From: Chondrus crispus
Taxonomy: Eukaryota > Rhodophyta > Florideophyceae > Gigartinales > Gigartinaceae
DNA length: 64,000 nt
NCBI RefSeq assembly: GCF_000350225.1
Contig: NW_005179080.1
Location: 372,001-436,000, forward strand
Direction: 5' to 3'
Shown: positions 8,239 through 19,385 of the stretch, one piece after another
Position numbering within the stretch: the first letter of the stretch is position 1
Layout: each line of letters opens with the position of its first letter
Notes under the pieces: model-generated
Seen by the model: the letters and a program-made list of their open reading frames with translations, nothing else
What the model was told of the DNA's origin: nothing
The model's database searches: none
Made by a program: the position numbers and the translations under genes

Positions 8239-11200
8239 GCCTCTGTTCAGATGGGAACCAAGGCTAGTGCAAAGGTTGCCGGCCGTGGTGACGCTCACTT
8301 GAAGTTAAATGTGAATGGCCTCATCGAACCGTGCAAGTTGACGGATGTATTGCACGTTCCGGACTTTGCGTTCTCTCTGCTCTCTGTCAGTCAAATGACT
8401 GAACTTGGACTAAAAGTTGGGTTCGAAAATGGAAAATGCATGATCAGACGAGGCTCAACTGTAGTGGCGACTGCGACATTGGTTGGAGAACTTTACGTTC
8501 TCGACATCGTCAGTGACATCGGATCTGCACATGCTGCCACCCTGCAAACGTGGCATGAGCGCTTTGCACATGTGCATTCTCAAGGTATTGCTTCGATGAT
8601 TCGTGACAATGTGGTAAGTGGAGTCAAACTACTTGGTAATGAGGCTAACAAAATCAACAATACTGACAATGATTGCATCTCTGAAAAATGTTCTGCGTGC
8701 GTCTACGGCAAAGCCACTCGATCTGTGATCCCAAAAGAGCGGTCCTCGAGGCGGGCATACTTCTGTCTAGACTTAGTTCACTCTGATGTTTGTGGCCCCT
8801 TAGAGGTGCAGTCCATTGGTGGTGCCAAGTACTTCATTACCTTCATAGATGATCACTCAAACTGGTCAGTAGTGTACCCTATGCACCATAAATCAGAAGC
8901 ATTTGAACGATACAAAATGTTTGCACAACTTGCTCAGACTCACACTGGTCGCAAGATCAAAGTGCTTCGCACCGATCGAGGTGGTGAGTATCTGTCCACG
9001 GAGTTTAAGTCTTTTCTGATTGCAAATGGTACTCAGCATCAAATGACGACCGCGTACACACCGGAGCAAAATGGCGTCGCCGAGCGACTGAACAGAACTT
9101 TGGTAAACTTGGTGCGCTCCATGCTAGCGCACAAGAAAGTTACAAAGGGGTTCTGGGCAGAAGCACTTGCCAATGCAGTGTACGTTCGAAATCGAGTCAC
9201 GTCACGTGCCATTCCCCCCAAGATGACCCCATACCACTTATGGATGAAATCTGTGCCAAATGTTGGTCATTTGCGTGTTTTCGGTTCAAAGTGTTGGTAT
9301 ACATTACCAAAACACAACATCCAGAAACTTGACGCCCGTGCAAAGGAGGCAATGTTTCTGGGGTATGCTGAAAATACGAAAGCTTACAAGTTGTGGGATG
9401 GTGATTTGCACAAAGTGATCGTATCCAGAGATGTTACTTTTGACGAGTCCACGGGAGGCAAATCTAGTGAACCGATGGATACAAACGAGGAGGCTACAAC
9501 TGATGATGACACAATCAACTTGAACATCGATGAGGAAGTTGCAGAAAATGATGCAGTGGCATCAGAAGCATCATCGCCTGATGAACAACAAGACTCTGAT
9601 GAATCCTCCAACTCCTCCCCAACTGCAGGGGAGGACGAAACCACCGAAACAGTTGACCAACACGTAGTTGAGGAAGAAACGATTGATCCGCCAACTAATC
9701 TCCGTCGGTCCACTCGCGTTCGCAAAACGCCTGGGGCGTGGTGGGCAGCAGCTTTGGTGACTGCTGGACTCCTTAGCCACGCCCATGTGATAACGGAAAT
9801 CCCAAACTCGTACAAGCAAGCTATGGATTCTCCAAAAGCTCGCTTCTGGCAGAAGGGCATCGACAAAGAACTTGCTTCACAACACAAAAACAAAACATGG
9901 ACACTTGTTCCAAGATCTCAAGCATCAAACGTCCTGACGTCCAGGTGGGTTTTCGGAGTGAAGCAACTTCCTGACGAGTCCGGAAAATTGGTCGAAACTG
10001 CAAAGGGACGTCTTGTGGCACGAGGCTTTCAACAAGTAGAAGGCATCGATTACACTGAAACTTTCGCCCCTGTCATCAAGTTCACAACTATCCGTCTGCT
10101 GCTGGCACTGGTTGCGCACTTTGACCTTGAGCTGCATCAGATGGACGTGGTGACTGCCTTCCTCAACGGTGACCTTCACGAAGAAATCTACATGGAGCAA
10201 CCTGAAGGATGCATCGACAAGGTCAAACCTGATTCGGTGTGTAAACTTTTGAAAGCAATCTATGGTCTTAAGCAAGCCCATCGCCAATGGCATAGTAAGA
10301 TCGATGAGTTTCTGATCACTGAACTTGGTTTCAACACTACACGCAGCGACCCATGTCTTTACATTCGACGTCAAGGCAATGTCATCATGATTATCGCGTT
10401 GTACGTGGACGATCTGCTGCTAGCTGGAAGTGACTTCGAGGCCATATTATGGATGAAAAATGAACTCAACAAACGATTCGATATGAAGGACCTTGGCGAA
10501 GCGAAGAATTGTATTGGTCTAGAGATCGACCGTATACGTTCTAAACACGTCCTGACCGTCACGCAGTCGAAGTATGCCCAAGCAGTACTGAAACGGTTCA
10601 AAATGTCGGCATGCAATCCTTGCGTTACTCCGATGGAACAGTCTCGACATGTCACAATGCAAGTGGCCGAAACTGGCACTGATGACAACCCATGCTTTGA
10701 ACCATATCGTCAGGCCATTGGATGTCTAATGTTCCTAATGGTCGGGACCCGCCCCGATATTGCGTATGCCATTGGAAAGTTATCTCAACACTGTGCCGAC
10801 CCTCACGATTCGCATTGGACAGGTGTGAAACGTGTTTTGAGATACTTGCGTGGGTCCCAGCATCTTGGAATAGTGTTTGGTAAAGATGATCTTGGTACGG
10901 AACTTCATGGGTATAGCGACGCAGATTGGGGTGGATGCCTTGAATCACGGAAATCAACGAGTGGGTACGTGTTCAAGCTTTGTGGTGGGCCTATCAGTTG
11001 GGCTTCCCGGAAACAAACAGTAGTTGCAAAGTCTACTTGTGAGGCAGAATACATCGCACTCAGTGAAGCATGCAAAGAGGCTGCGTGGCTTCGACGCTTC
11101 CATGCCGATGTACTTGGTGCGAATTCGGATCCAACAATTCGCGTTGGATGTGACAACGCTGGTACGATTGCGTTTGCTCAGAACGAATCTACAAATCGTC

Positions 11201-11391
11201 GCAACAAGCACATTGATATTACGTATCATTTTGTTCGAGATGCGGTGCAGCGAAAACTGGTCACATTGTACCATTGTCCGACAACAGAAATGCCAGCCGA
11301 TATGTTGACCAAACCACTTGGTCGCGTGCTGTTTGAAAAGTTCGTGGGCATGGTTGGGCTTTCCGAGTGCAAAGCTGCCCAAAGCATGTGA
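8239..11391 (+). CDS. E1 pol: integrase, reverse transcriptase, RNase H
   Basis: This is the right part of the E1 polyprotein after the insertion of element A. In order it holds the rest of the protease, the GAG-pre-integrase zinc region (H...H...CSACVYGKA), the integrase core with DLVHSDVCGPL, the FIDDHS region and EQNGVAERLNRT, the copia reverse transcriptase with HQMDVVTAFLNGDL and YVDDLLLAG, and RNase H with YSDADWGGC and CEAEYIALSEACKEAAW. It ends at a normal copia position (ADMLTKPLGR...). The order integrase before reverse transcriptase is diagnostic of copia. It looks whole from the insertion point to the stop. Confidence 0.92.
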   Translation, partial: ASVQMGTKASAKVAGRGDAHLKLNVNGLIEPCKLTDVLHVPDFAFSLLSVSQMTELGLKVGFENGKCMIRRGSTVVATATLVGELYVLDIVSDIGSAHAATLQTWHERFAHVHSQGIASMIRDNVVSGVKLLGNEANKINNTDNDCISEKCSACVYGKATRSVIPKERSSRRAYFCLDLVHSDVCGPLEVQSIGGAKYFITFIDDHSNWSVVYPMHHKSEAFERYKMFAQLAQTHTGRKIKVLRTDRGGEYLSTEFKSFLIANGTQHQMTTAYTPEQNGVAERLNRTLVNLVRSMLAHKKVTKGFWAEALANAVYVRNRVTSRAIPPKMTPYHLWMKSVPNVGHLRVFGSKCWYTLPKHNIQKLDARAKEAMFLGYAENTKAYKLWDGDLHKVIVSRDVTFDESTGGKSSEPMDTNEEATTDDDTINLNIDEEVAENDAVASEASSPDEQQDSDESSNSSPTAGEDETTETVDQHVVEEETIDPPTNLRRSTRVRKTPGAWWAAALVTAGLLSHAHVITEIPNSYKQAMDSPKARFWQKGIDKELASQHKNKTWTLVPRSQASNVLTSRWVFGVKQLPDESGKLVETAKGRLVARGFQQVEGIDYTETFAPVIKFTTIRLLLALVAHFDLELHQMDVVTAFLNGDLHEEIYMEQPEGCIDKVKPDSVCKLLKAIYGLKQAHRQWHSKIDEFLITELGFNTTRSDPCLYIRRQGNVIMIIALYVDDLLLAGSDFEAILWMKNELNKRFDMKDLGEAKNCIGLEIDRIRSKHVLTVTQSKYAQAVLKRFKMSACNPCVTPMEQSRHVTMQVAETGTDDNPCFEPYRQAIGCLMFLMVGTRPDIAYAIGKLSQHCADPHDSHWTGVKRVLRYLRGSQHLGIVFGKDDLGTELHGYSDADWGGCLESRKSTSGYVFKLCGGPISWASRKQTVVAKSTCEAEYIALSEACKEAAWLRRFHADVLGANSDPTIRVGCDNAGTIAFAQNESTNRRNKHIDITYHFVRDAVQRKLVTLYHCPTTEMPADMLTKPLGRVLFEKFVGMVGLSECKAAQSM

Positions 11392-11405
11392 TCGAGGGGA
11401 GGTAT

Positions 11406-12610
11406 TGAAAATGTGCGACCACATGCTGTTATCTGAAAGGGTCAAAATCGAGTGACACGTGTACATGACTGCACGGTCCGGGCGCTCTTACCCATATCAC
11501 GACATGACACGTGTAAAATCCCAGATTTTGGGGTTCCGGGGACGAAAGTGGCCTCTCGGAGGGTCATGCAAATTTGCATAGTTTTGCCAAGTGGAACCTT
11601 GGCCCGTAGCACTATAGACTACACAGGAAATACTGCAATTCTATTGGCCCTCAGGTCTAATGCTGCAAATCTATTGGTCCAGCGTTGTCCACGTGTGCGT
11701 CATTGGCCTTGTGATGTACTTTAAATGGCCTGTATATGCCAGAATTACGTTGTTTTGGGGGTTTCAAGTGGTTTGCCATGGTTGTAATGGGTAATTGCAT
11801 GGGGCCCCCGGGCGGGACACATGTATGCCGTGTACACATGTACACGTCGCCAGGTGGACTCGTGTACGTACACATGTACACGCATCCAGGTGTATGCACA
11901 TGAGGGTTTACAGTTTTACAGTGTCAGACTGTTTGCGATCCTGCGCGTGTCCGAGTACAGTACATGTGAATCAAAAGTACAACAAGTACTTCTCGCGAGA
12001 GGAATACAGTTGTGCGATTATTCTGTGTACGCGTCACGCTGTATGCGAGTCTTGCGTGAACACGCGCCGTTGCACTGTGCTCTCGTCATGGTGCGCCGTT
12101 GGATGCAAGTTCATGACAGTACTCGTGTGATTTACATGTATTCTCATGTGAGTTGTGTAGAAAGTCTGGATGCACATTGTTATAACTTGCCATAATTATC
12201 TGACAGTGCTTGGCGAAATTAGTAAGGTGAGAAACAAGGATACGTATGGCGATTGTGATATGAAAGACGTTTGCGTTGTTGGAAATAGACAAGTGCCAAG
12301 TTGTTCGTTGCACAACAATGAAGTCTGGCATGACTGGATGCAGATTAGTAAGGTGTGAAACAGTTGCATGCATAGGGCCATGGTTTACAGTCATTTGGAA
12401 TGTGTAGAAATAGTTGTGAGCTAATAGTTACGAATCGATTCGTAAGGTGGAAATCGAACAGTATGGTCGGGCCACAAGAGGACCGCGCTTGGTCGCGCAT
12501 AGTAGAGTATGGTTTACTGGGAGTCGGAGTAGAGCGATAGTGTAGCACTCGAAGTGTATAAGTATCGCAGGAAAACGGCTTCAAAGTAAACCTCGGTACC
12601 AACTCCTTCA
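11406..12610 (+). repeat. Probable 3' LTR of E1
   Basis: Directly after the pol stop comes a purine tract (GAGGGGAGG), then a TG start at 11406. The following 1.2 kb has no credible gene. It holds dense GTACAC/GTGTAC palindromes around 11815-11900 and a TATAAG box at 12557-12562, as expected for a U3-R region. The right boundary is not proven. A search for the 5' LTR left of this window would fix it. Confidence 0.55.
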
Positions 12611-13520
12611 CTCACACCCATCAACCTGCCCTCCTTCTTTCCCTTGCCCCTCCGAACCTACCATTAGCCATTGTACCGATCCCGGGTGCGGCGCCGATCG
12701 GTTCAGCGTGCGTTAGCGTAGGATCCGGAGCGGTTGAGTCGCGCTGCTCGCGTGCGTCGACTCCTGCTCCGGCGAAGGTCGTGGCCAGACGATTGGCCAC
12801 GGCGGAGCTGATCGCTCCCTTTAGAGCCGTGCCGGACGGGGATTCTTCATCCAAAGTGGTGAGCGCGGTCACCACCTCGCATTGGACTTGAGCGGGTAGA
12901 AGTTCGTCCAAAAGCGGTGGTATGGCGCTGCGTACGTGCGCGTCCACGAGCGCGGGCACCGTTCGGTCAAGGCATACGCGCGCTACCTGGGGGAGTTCCG
13001 TAGCGAGAAACTCCTCGGCCTAGGCCTGGATGCGCGGCTGAATCGCGTCGACCATCCATTGGACGCAATTCTCAGTGCCTGCCGACGCGGCCGGCGTAAC
13101 ATCCGATGCGGACGCTCGCGTGCGGCCCGGTCGCGGTGGCGGTCGCAGCAGGGCTTCAGGGTTCTCCACCCGGGGGCGCGGTGCGCCACTGCCACTGCGA
13201 GTACTCAGACGCCCGGAGGCGGAGTCTTCCCCTTTATCCAGTCGGTTCATCGTCGAATACGCTTCGCGATCGACGCGGTGATTTCTCAACCTTTTCCGTC
13301 TGTACGGTTCTGCGCGCGATCGAGCGACCACGCGTGCAGCTCAACCTCGAGAGTTTTCCCCTCTACAAGAGTTCCAAATGTGGGATAACTCCTCTCCGCC
13401 CTGGGTTGGGTGAGAGGCGGAGGCTTTAGCGAGGGAGCACGCGGCGCGGACGCGACGCGCCAATTGAACCGATCGGACGAGCTCGCGAAAAGGGAGTGGC
13501 TCACTAGCCGGTTATGCGCA
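12611..13520 (-). other. Degraded gag-like fragment, family uncertain
   Basis: GC-rich DNA with several adjacent minus-strand reading frames. Their products are Ala/Arg-rich, with a helical stretch (about 12620-12959) containing VDAHVRSAIPPLLDELLPAQ. Low complexity plus helical segments and codon-like GC bias look like the N-terminal part of a retroelement Gag, similar in style to gypsy element D. No pol is attached. It may be the broken end of another LTR element. The gene identity is not established. Confidence 0.3.
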
Positions 13521-14444
13521 GTCGCCCCGTGGTTCGTGAACGGGAGCGACCGGTAACGGGTTAGAAGCCAGCGCGCGCGACAGACAACCGAAAGCGGACG
13601 TACGTAGGCGCAAAAGGGACGGGGGCGGCTTGCCCCCGTTTACTGGTGGGGACGGGTGCCAGGTCTTAACCCCGTGGAGGGACGCCTCGGACACCTGTCC
13701 CAGTACAGTAGTACAGTACCTGCCGCCTAGTGCGTCCCGGGTACTGTACACAATTAAAAAACTAGCGCCATAATTGCTACTACCGCACGGACGCTGCTAC
13801 TACACGTGTGCACTACTGTACACGCGTGTTGCTTACAGACTACCGCACGGACGACACGTGTGCTAACGCGCACACGTAACACGCGTAGACTACCGCTCGG
13901 ACGACACGTGCACTACTGTACACGTACGCCAGAGTACGACCGCTCGGCATGCGCGCGCGCTCGCTACACGTGGGCACAGCCGCACACGTGTATACCGTAT
14001 ACGGCCGTCCGATGACCTCCGCGCGCTTGCGCCGGTCATTATACTATAGACCTCCGCCCTTAGCTTTCGCTACGTCCCCGTAGCGACCCTCTACTCGAGC
14101 GCGCCGGTCCGTTCCGGACGTTTCCTTCTATCGCGCACGATGCGGGAACAGAAGCCCCTCCGTGTGGACGATCATGCTCCCTGGCTCGTCAGCGAGCTGG
14201 CGGTATATAACGCCGCGAGTTCATCCGATTCGGAGAGCGCGTCTTCCGATTCTCCCCACGCGATCCACACTGACCCCCCAATTCTTCCCCAACACTCCGG
14301 TCATTATACTACACGATGCGCAAACGCCAGAACGCCGACATCACGGACACGTATTGGTCCTCCATTCCATAGGGGCGGTGTCCCCGAAAGGAGGGAGAAG
14401 CCCTCTGGCGCTGCACTCTGTGGCTCAGGCACCATCCCGGTGGA
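13521..14444. other. Spacer with no supported gene
   Basis: No convincing coding region. A 121-residue plus-strand frame at 14140-14505 has no recognisable domain and is Ser/Arg/Pro-rich. The stretch is dense in GTACAGTAC, CACGTGTG and GTACACG palindromes, in the style of the LTRs of element D, so it may be an old LTR remnant. Confidence 0.35.
13779..13935. repeat. Three copies of a 50-60 bp repeat
   Basis: The motif CTACCGC[A/T]CGGACG recurs at 13780, 13840 and 13890. Each copy is followed by CACGTG-type palindromes and, in the first and third, by CACTACTGTACACG. The copies are irregularly spaced (60 and 50 bp). Multiple perfect CACGTG and TGTACA palindromes lie inside. Confidence 0.7.
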
Positions 14445-15622
14445 TCATGTACTCCTCAAGGGCAGGAGGCGAGCAGTGAAAATATTGCGAAATAGCGTTG
14501 GATGAAGGCAGTTACGGGCGTTGGTGAGAAGAACATTTGCAATATACAACATCCCCACCGCGCTTTCCTTCAATGTCATCATACGCTTGAAGTCCACAAA
14601 CGTCCAGTACCTCTTAATTTCTCTAAAATACCACTCAACCGTCACGCCAGACTTCGACCTGGCCGTGTTAAAGGCTCTTTGTCCTAGTGTGAGATTAGAT
14701 CCCGAAAACAGCACGAACAAAAATACTCTTGAGCTGTAACCAGAGTCCCCATAGGCCACAAACTGCCTGTTAAGTTGGAAAAAGGCTTCTTGTAGTGTAG
14801 AGGCAAGCCCGCTTCGCATATACATAGTCCAATCGTGACGCCGGCCCTCTAAAGGACCATACAGATGCATAGCGAGACCACACGGTGTAGTTAAGGCCTG
14901 AAATTTGATAGGGTGTTTCCGTTTATGCCCGCTATGAGCAACACGCTGATCGATATCCAAGCCACTTGGTCGAGCTACAGCCAAGTTCGTTCCATCGATG
15001 AATGCAAAAACATTCTCAAGCGCCTGACTTTTAACACCCACAGCTTCTGCATACTCCTCGAAACGAGTTTGCCAAAAGAGCTTGTGTAGATTGCCCATAA
15101 CTAGATCAACACGCACCGACACGAATTGAGAAAGCCCCTCCCAAAATATTTCTGACAGATGCGGTGTGTGTGCAGAGCAAAAAGTCTTTCCAGGTCTCTC
15201 CATCTGTTCGGCGAAGCAAGACGCCGCAGAACGGCGCAAGTTACTAACAATGGGCTTGTTCCGTAGGGGTTCCGTCGTGTCCGAAATTTTTCTGCTGGCC
15301 ACGCCACGTATTGCAGAATTCGAATGATATCGGTTAGCTTGAACCGGAACAGGGCCAGCAACACATCGTCAGAGAAGTGGTCAAATCGATGATCAACAAA
15401 GGAGGTCAAGCTGATCTCGCGTGAACGACACACTTGCTTCTCGCGATCATGGCAGCTGCTGTGTAGTGTGAGCAGTAAACCGGCTAACATGAAGTTTGAT
15501 GACAGGGCGGAGCTTGGGTCTGAGTTCTTTTTCTTGAAGATCGAGGGTAGCAGGGAAGTCCACCCGGCGATGCGCGAGCAAACGGCCTGGGGGTTGTGGT
15601 CCTTTTGTCGTCCGAGGGACAT
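14445..15622 (-). pseudogene. PIF/Harbinger-type DDE transposase, frame-shifted
   Basis: The coding starts at 15622 (Met-Ser-Leu-Gly-Arg) and shows a helical N-terminal part ending LASPNRWRDLERLF. Then a second frame (15302-14445) carries the DDE_Tnp_4 nuclease domain: FIDGTNLAVARPSG (first Asp), HSGHKRKHPIKFQAL, GRRHDWTMY, YGDSGYSSR (second Asp) and VTVEWYFREIKRYW (Glu). All three acidic residues are present. The two frames overlap at 15101-15302 and are not in phase, so there is one frameshift near the join, around residues 140-160. No terminal inverted repeats or partner Myb-like protein were recognised. The family call is good; the copy is probably dead. Confidence 0.8.
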
Positions 15623-16871
15623 GGCGGTTTGAGGAGCTGTGTGTTGGGCTGCAAAATTGGGCTACGTGATAATACTCGTGTGATCGTGCTTGATGCTTGG
15701 CGTAAGCACTTCTCGGTATATCTTCAATTTGTGAAATTCAGAAATGCCAATGTCACTTATCATACCTCTATTTGTCACAATCATTTGTGAAATTCTTGCT
15801 GCGTAAACCTTAAAAGGTATATCTATTAGAGAACGTGGGTTCCTTGGAATCCGCAATACGGAAAAGACGGAAAGAGCATTAAGAGCGGGGGGGGGGGGGG
15901 GAGGGGGTGGTCTCCGCACGACGGGGACCGCAATAGAATGGAGGGCACAGACGAGATCCGTAAAGATCTGGACGGAAAGTCTGAAAGAGAGGCAGGCGAA
16001 GCGATGTGGTGGTCGTATCGCGAGCAAGGGTCTTCTCAAGTTTCGTGTCGTTGCTGTGCGTAGTCGCGACTGCGATCGTGTTGGCGCGATGAGCATGTGG
16101 GGGCCGGAGCATGAACACGCCTGGTAGCTGCTTTTTGATGCGCCGGCTGCTGATCTTGGGCTTCTCACTAGGCTGTGTTTCGGCAGAAGGCGGTAGAAGG
16201 AAGACGAATCACAGACGCGTCAGCACTCTAGCGGATTCAGGCTTGACTCGAAGATTGTCCCGGCAATGTAGCAAAGAATTGAATCGTGGGAATGGAGGAA
16301 AACTACAGGAATAGTGCAACGGAAGTCAGAGGGTGCGTAGCGAAGATACTGGATCAGATTCACTGTTTGCGGAGCAATGATAGGGAGTGTACCCTTGCAG
16401 TTCTGGGCAGGGAAGATTGCATTCCTTGCCGCTAGAAGATAAAATACGATGCGGCCCGGTGCTGCGGCGAGACAGTACGGTGCCCTGCAACAGATTCTTT
16501 CTGGGGCTCTTGCACAGTAGCACGAGGATGTATGCGGTGCAGCGCGGGGAAAGGTCCAAGCTCTCCAGTCTCCGTGGCATTTAAATAGAGGATGGCAGAG
16601 TATTCCACAACGTAACAGTCCTGTTGGTGTTTGTTGACTCGCATATAATTGCCCGGCTCTATAGGTCCAGTATTTAAAATGCCAAAGAAGAGTACTTCGA
16701 CAAAGCGTTATTTGCCTAAAGCTCAAGACAACCAAACTCTCCTCGATTAAAGTGAAACTGTCCGAACTTGATGATGAAACCTTTGTCCTATGCTGGCAAA
16801 AAAATAACTGTATCACGATAACACTGCGACAGTGCCTTGCGCTGATGCACTGGAAATTAGTACTTGCCCAC
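15623..16871. other. Spacer between Harbinger remnant and AFG2-like gene; no supported gene
   Basis: Several frames of 60-240 codons occur on both strands, but none shows a domain, codon-like periodicity or a plausible start context. The 244-codon minus frame ending at 16220 overlaps the 3' end of the AFG2-like gene and is read as chance. The stretch includes the poly-G tract at 15887. The last few hundred bases before 16872 should hold the 3' UTR of the AFG2-like gene. Confidence 0.5.
15887..15907. repeat. Poly-G tract
   Basis: Fifteen G in a row (15887-15901), then one A and five more G. It can form a G-quadruplex and is length-variable in most genomes. It could also be a sequencing-sensitive point of the assembly. 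Confidence 0.9.
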
Positions 16872-19385
16872 CTACAGCACTTTATGGCGTTCGACCTGCT
16901 TAACATATTTAGCAAAATATTGTGCAACACTAGCTGGTGTCCTCGGCCTAACACGCTCTAATGCTCTATTAAAATCATGCCTTGAGACAATTGATGCGTT
17001 TTCAACATCGTTTTCCATTGCAGCAAGTGCCGCCTCCCTTACCAAGGCCCCAATTTCAGCGCCAGTGAAACCCGCTGTCAATGTGTCCATCGCTAGTGCT
17101 TCTAAATCCACGTCCTTGGCAAGAGGAATGTCCCTCGTATGTACCGACAGTATGGCGAGCCGCTCTTCCTCGTCTGGAAGTCCGACGTGAATTTGCACAT
17201 CCATCCGACCCGGACGTAGGAAAGCCTCATCGAGACAATCTGGTCTGTTTGTTGCTGCAATCACTACGACACGCCGGGAAAGGTCATTCACCTCAGTATC
17301 AACGCCATCCATTTCATAGAGAAGCTGTGCCACAACACGAGCCTGTGCCGAGGCTCCTTTCGCTGCGGAACGGGAGCCAGCGAGAGCATCTACTTCATCG
17401 AAAAAGATCACGCATGGTGCTGCCTGACGGGCACGCCGGAAAATTGCCTGCACGGCTTTTTCGCTCTCACCGACCCACTTGGACAATAACTCCGCACCTT
17501 TGACAGAGATGAAATTCGTCCCCGACTCGCTAGCAACGGCGCGTGCTAGAAGGGTTTTACTACAGCCAGGTGGACCAAATAGTAAAATTCCAGAGGGTGG
17601 CGATACCCCCAAAGAGGCAAACAACGCTGCGCCTTTTTCAGTCAAAGGCCATTCCACTGCTTCCTTCAGTCGCTGTTTTGCGTGATGCTTCCCACCAATA
17701 TCACACCATCTCGTTGACGGCACTTCCACAGCCACCTCACGAAGGGCACTTGGTTTTACAAGCTTCAACGCGTTAAAAATATCGTCATAGCATACGCGCC
17801 CACATGGCTCGCGGCGAATGGCCATTGTCACGCTCTCACGCCACAGCGCCGAAAGATCTGCTCCAACAAAGCCATGACAAACTCGAGCGAGCATAGACAT
17901 CTCTTCCCTCCCGACGTTTAATTTGTTATCCTTTGCGGCCTTTGCCGAAAGCTTTTCCAAAATTTCCAGTCTTTCCTTGAAACCTGGAACCGGTATCTCC
18001 ATTTCTCGATCGAAACGACCCGCCCGTCGCACGGCAGCATCGATGGAGTCTAGTCGACTCGTGGTTCCGATCACAAAAAGGCCCCGCAGAAGCGCACTCT
18101 CATACCCATCCAATATGGTGAGAAGAGCAGCTGTCAGCTTCTTTTGTACGTTGTCAACATGAGCTGCATCTCTCTTCGGGGCGATGGCATCTATTTCATC
18201 GAGAACTATCACACATGGTTGCTTCCGTCTAGCCCGCGCAAAACATGCTTCCAAGGCCTTCACAGCATCCGCAGAGAAATTGCCTAATACATCCGGCCCG
18301 CAAAGTATCTCTACCTCCGCCCGACATAATTCGCCGATGGCACATGCGAGAAGAGTCTTTCCGGTTCCGGGCGGTCCATACAAGAGAATCCCTCTCGGCT
18401 TGTCTGTCAAAAGTCTATCAGCATGCTCTTCTTTACTTTCGTCCAATGCTTCTTCAGCAGCTTCCAGAAATGCTGCCTTTGCCAAAATTGATAACTCTCG
18501 CAGCTGCGACCCCAACCCACCAATACTAACTGCGAGTTTGGATGCCACAGGTGCTTTCTGGACTACGGTCTCGTGCGAAGGAAGAATTTGAATATTTGTA
18601 GTAGAAACGTACCTTGCGAAATTGATTCCTGAAGTTCCTTGTGATGCCTCATGCGAAAGTCTCCATGAGCAAGAACTGCGTAGACTTTTAATTGTGAGCA
18701 TTATCTTGTTTCCCAACAATGATATCGGAATGAGCATCCCGGGACTAATGAATCGGCCCGCTAGCACGCTGTGGACCATTGCGATAGTCTCTTCTGACCA
18801 CAAGAAATCGGAATCTGTGGAAGCAACAACTTCAGTAGCATGGACAACGGTCTCTCCTCGCGGAAGAACTTGGACCTCTATGGGGTAGTCTCGCTGAGTG
18901 CCCTCAGGATGTAACGAAGCGTTTCCATGAGTAGAATCCCGTATCTGATAATGACCACGCTCTGCCGGACTTGATAGATGATTGTTCTGTACTCGCTGGC
19001 TTGCACTTTTCGGTGTTCGCGGGCTTGCCCTGCTTTCATCACGAGTTCTACTTTTTGCTGTCCGTCGTTTCGCGGATTTGGGCTTTGGCGAGGTGTAGGC
19101 GGCCAACCGGGGCGGATCCATAGCGGTGACACCTAACGAAGCGATAGATGCATCATCAAGCGCGATGAAATTATCTGGTATAGTGACGAGAGGCCAGGCA
19201 ACGACGAGACATGTCCTTTGTTTGAAGGAAAGAAGCAGAATGTCCAAAACATGGAGCTTCAATCGCTGCATGTCACCCACGGAGAGGCAAGCCAAGCCAT
19301 CAGAAGAAATATTCTGTGGTGGTGCCCCCTTGACAATCCTAGAGCGAGAAAGAGCTCGGGAAAGGGACGTGGGGGTGTACATCAC
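16872..19385 (-). CDS. AFG2/SPATA5 (CIP111)-like tandem AAA+ ATPase
   Basis: A single exon of 837 residues. The type II AAA+ layout shows an N-domain (about 1-290), then D1 with Walker A GPPGTGKT (337-344), Walker B VIVLDEID (392-399) and arginine finger RRAGRFDRE, and D2 with Walker A GPPGCSKT (604-611), Walker B IFFDEVDA and LRPGRMD. The Cys-Ser in the D2 P-loop is the mark of the Afg2/Drg1/SPATA5/CIP111 branch and separates it from CDC48 and NVL. In yeast this ATPase strips Rlp24 from pre-60S ribosomes in the cytoplasm. Length is near the family norm (about 780-890), though the N-domain has a Lys/Arg/Ser-rich insert at 100-130. The start at Met1 is the first Met and Met2 is equally possible. 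It is divergent from SNU13, sharing a 300-bp spacer. Confidence 0.92.
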   Translation of the reverse strand: MMYTPTSLSRALSRSRIVKGAPPQNISSDGLACLSVGDMQRLKLHVLDILLLSFKQRTCLVVAWPLVTIPDNFIALDDASIASLGVTAMDPPRLAAYTSPKPKSAKRRTAKSRTRDESRASPRTPKSASQRVQNNHLSSPAERGHYQIRDSTHGNASLHPEGTQRDYPIEVQVLPRGETVVHATEVVASTDSDFLWSEETIAMVHSVLAGRFISPGMLIPISLLGNKIMLTIKSLRSSCSWRLSHEASQGTSGINFARYVSTTNIQILPSHETVVQKAPVASKLAVSIGGLGSQLRELSILAKAAFLEAAEEALDESKEEHADRLLTDKPRGILLYGPPGTGKTLLACAIGELCRAEVEILCGPDVLGNFSADAVKALEACFARARRKQPCVIVLDEIDAIAPKRDAAHVDNVQKKLTAALLTILDGYESALLRGLFVIGTTSRLDSIDAAVRRAGRFDREMEIPVPGFKERLEILEKLSAKAAKDNKLNVGREEMSMLARVCHGFVGADLSALWRESVTMAIRREPCGRVCYDDIFNALKLVKPSALREVAVEVPSTRWCDIGGKHHAKQRLKEAVEWPLTEKGAALFASLGVSPPSGILLFGPPGCSKTLLARAVASESGTNFISVKGAELLSKWVGESEKAVQAIFRRARQAAPCVIFFDEVDALAGSRSAAKGASAQARVVAQLLYEMDGVDTEVNDLSRRVVVIAATNRPDCLDEAFLRPGRMDVQIHVGLPDEEERLAILSVHTRDIPLAKDVDLEALAMDTLTAGFTGAEIGALVREAALAAMENDVENASIVSRHDFNRALERVRPRTPASVAQYFAKYVKQVERHKVL

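Larger units (their letters stand above)
1..12610 (+). mobile_element. Outer Ty1/copia LTR retrotransposon (E1), 5' end outside the window
   Basis: The order gag, protease, integrase, reverse transcriptase, RNase H identifies the Ty1/copia superfamily. The element begins left of base 1, so its 5' LTR is not visible. It is split by the younger copia element A (614-8233), which duplicated AATCC at the junctions. Apart from that insertion the visible coding parts look whole. A purine tract follows the stop codon at 11391, and a long non-coding LTR-like stretch begins near 11406. The right end at about 12610 is an estimate, because the matching 5' LTR cannot be compared here. Confidence 0.85.

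Noticed and set aside
11795-12195. Overlapping plus-strand frames of 111-124 codons rich in Cys and Thr
   Set aside because: They read through GTACAC palindromes of the probable E1 LTR; no conserved domain.
15887-15907. Poly-G tract as a transposon end or telomere-like seed
   Set aside because: No terminal repeat, no tandem telomere unit and no target duplication next to it.
16220-16954. 244-codon minus-strand frame
   Set aside because: It overlaps the 3' end of the AFG2-like gene in another phase and has no domain or codon bias.
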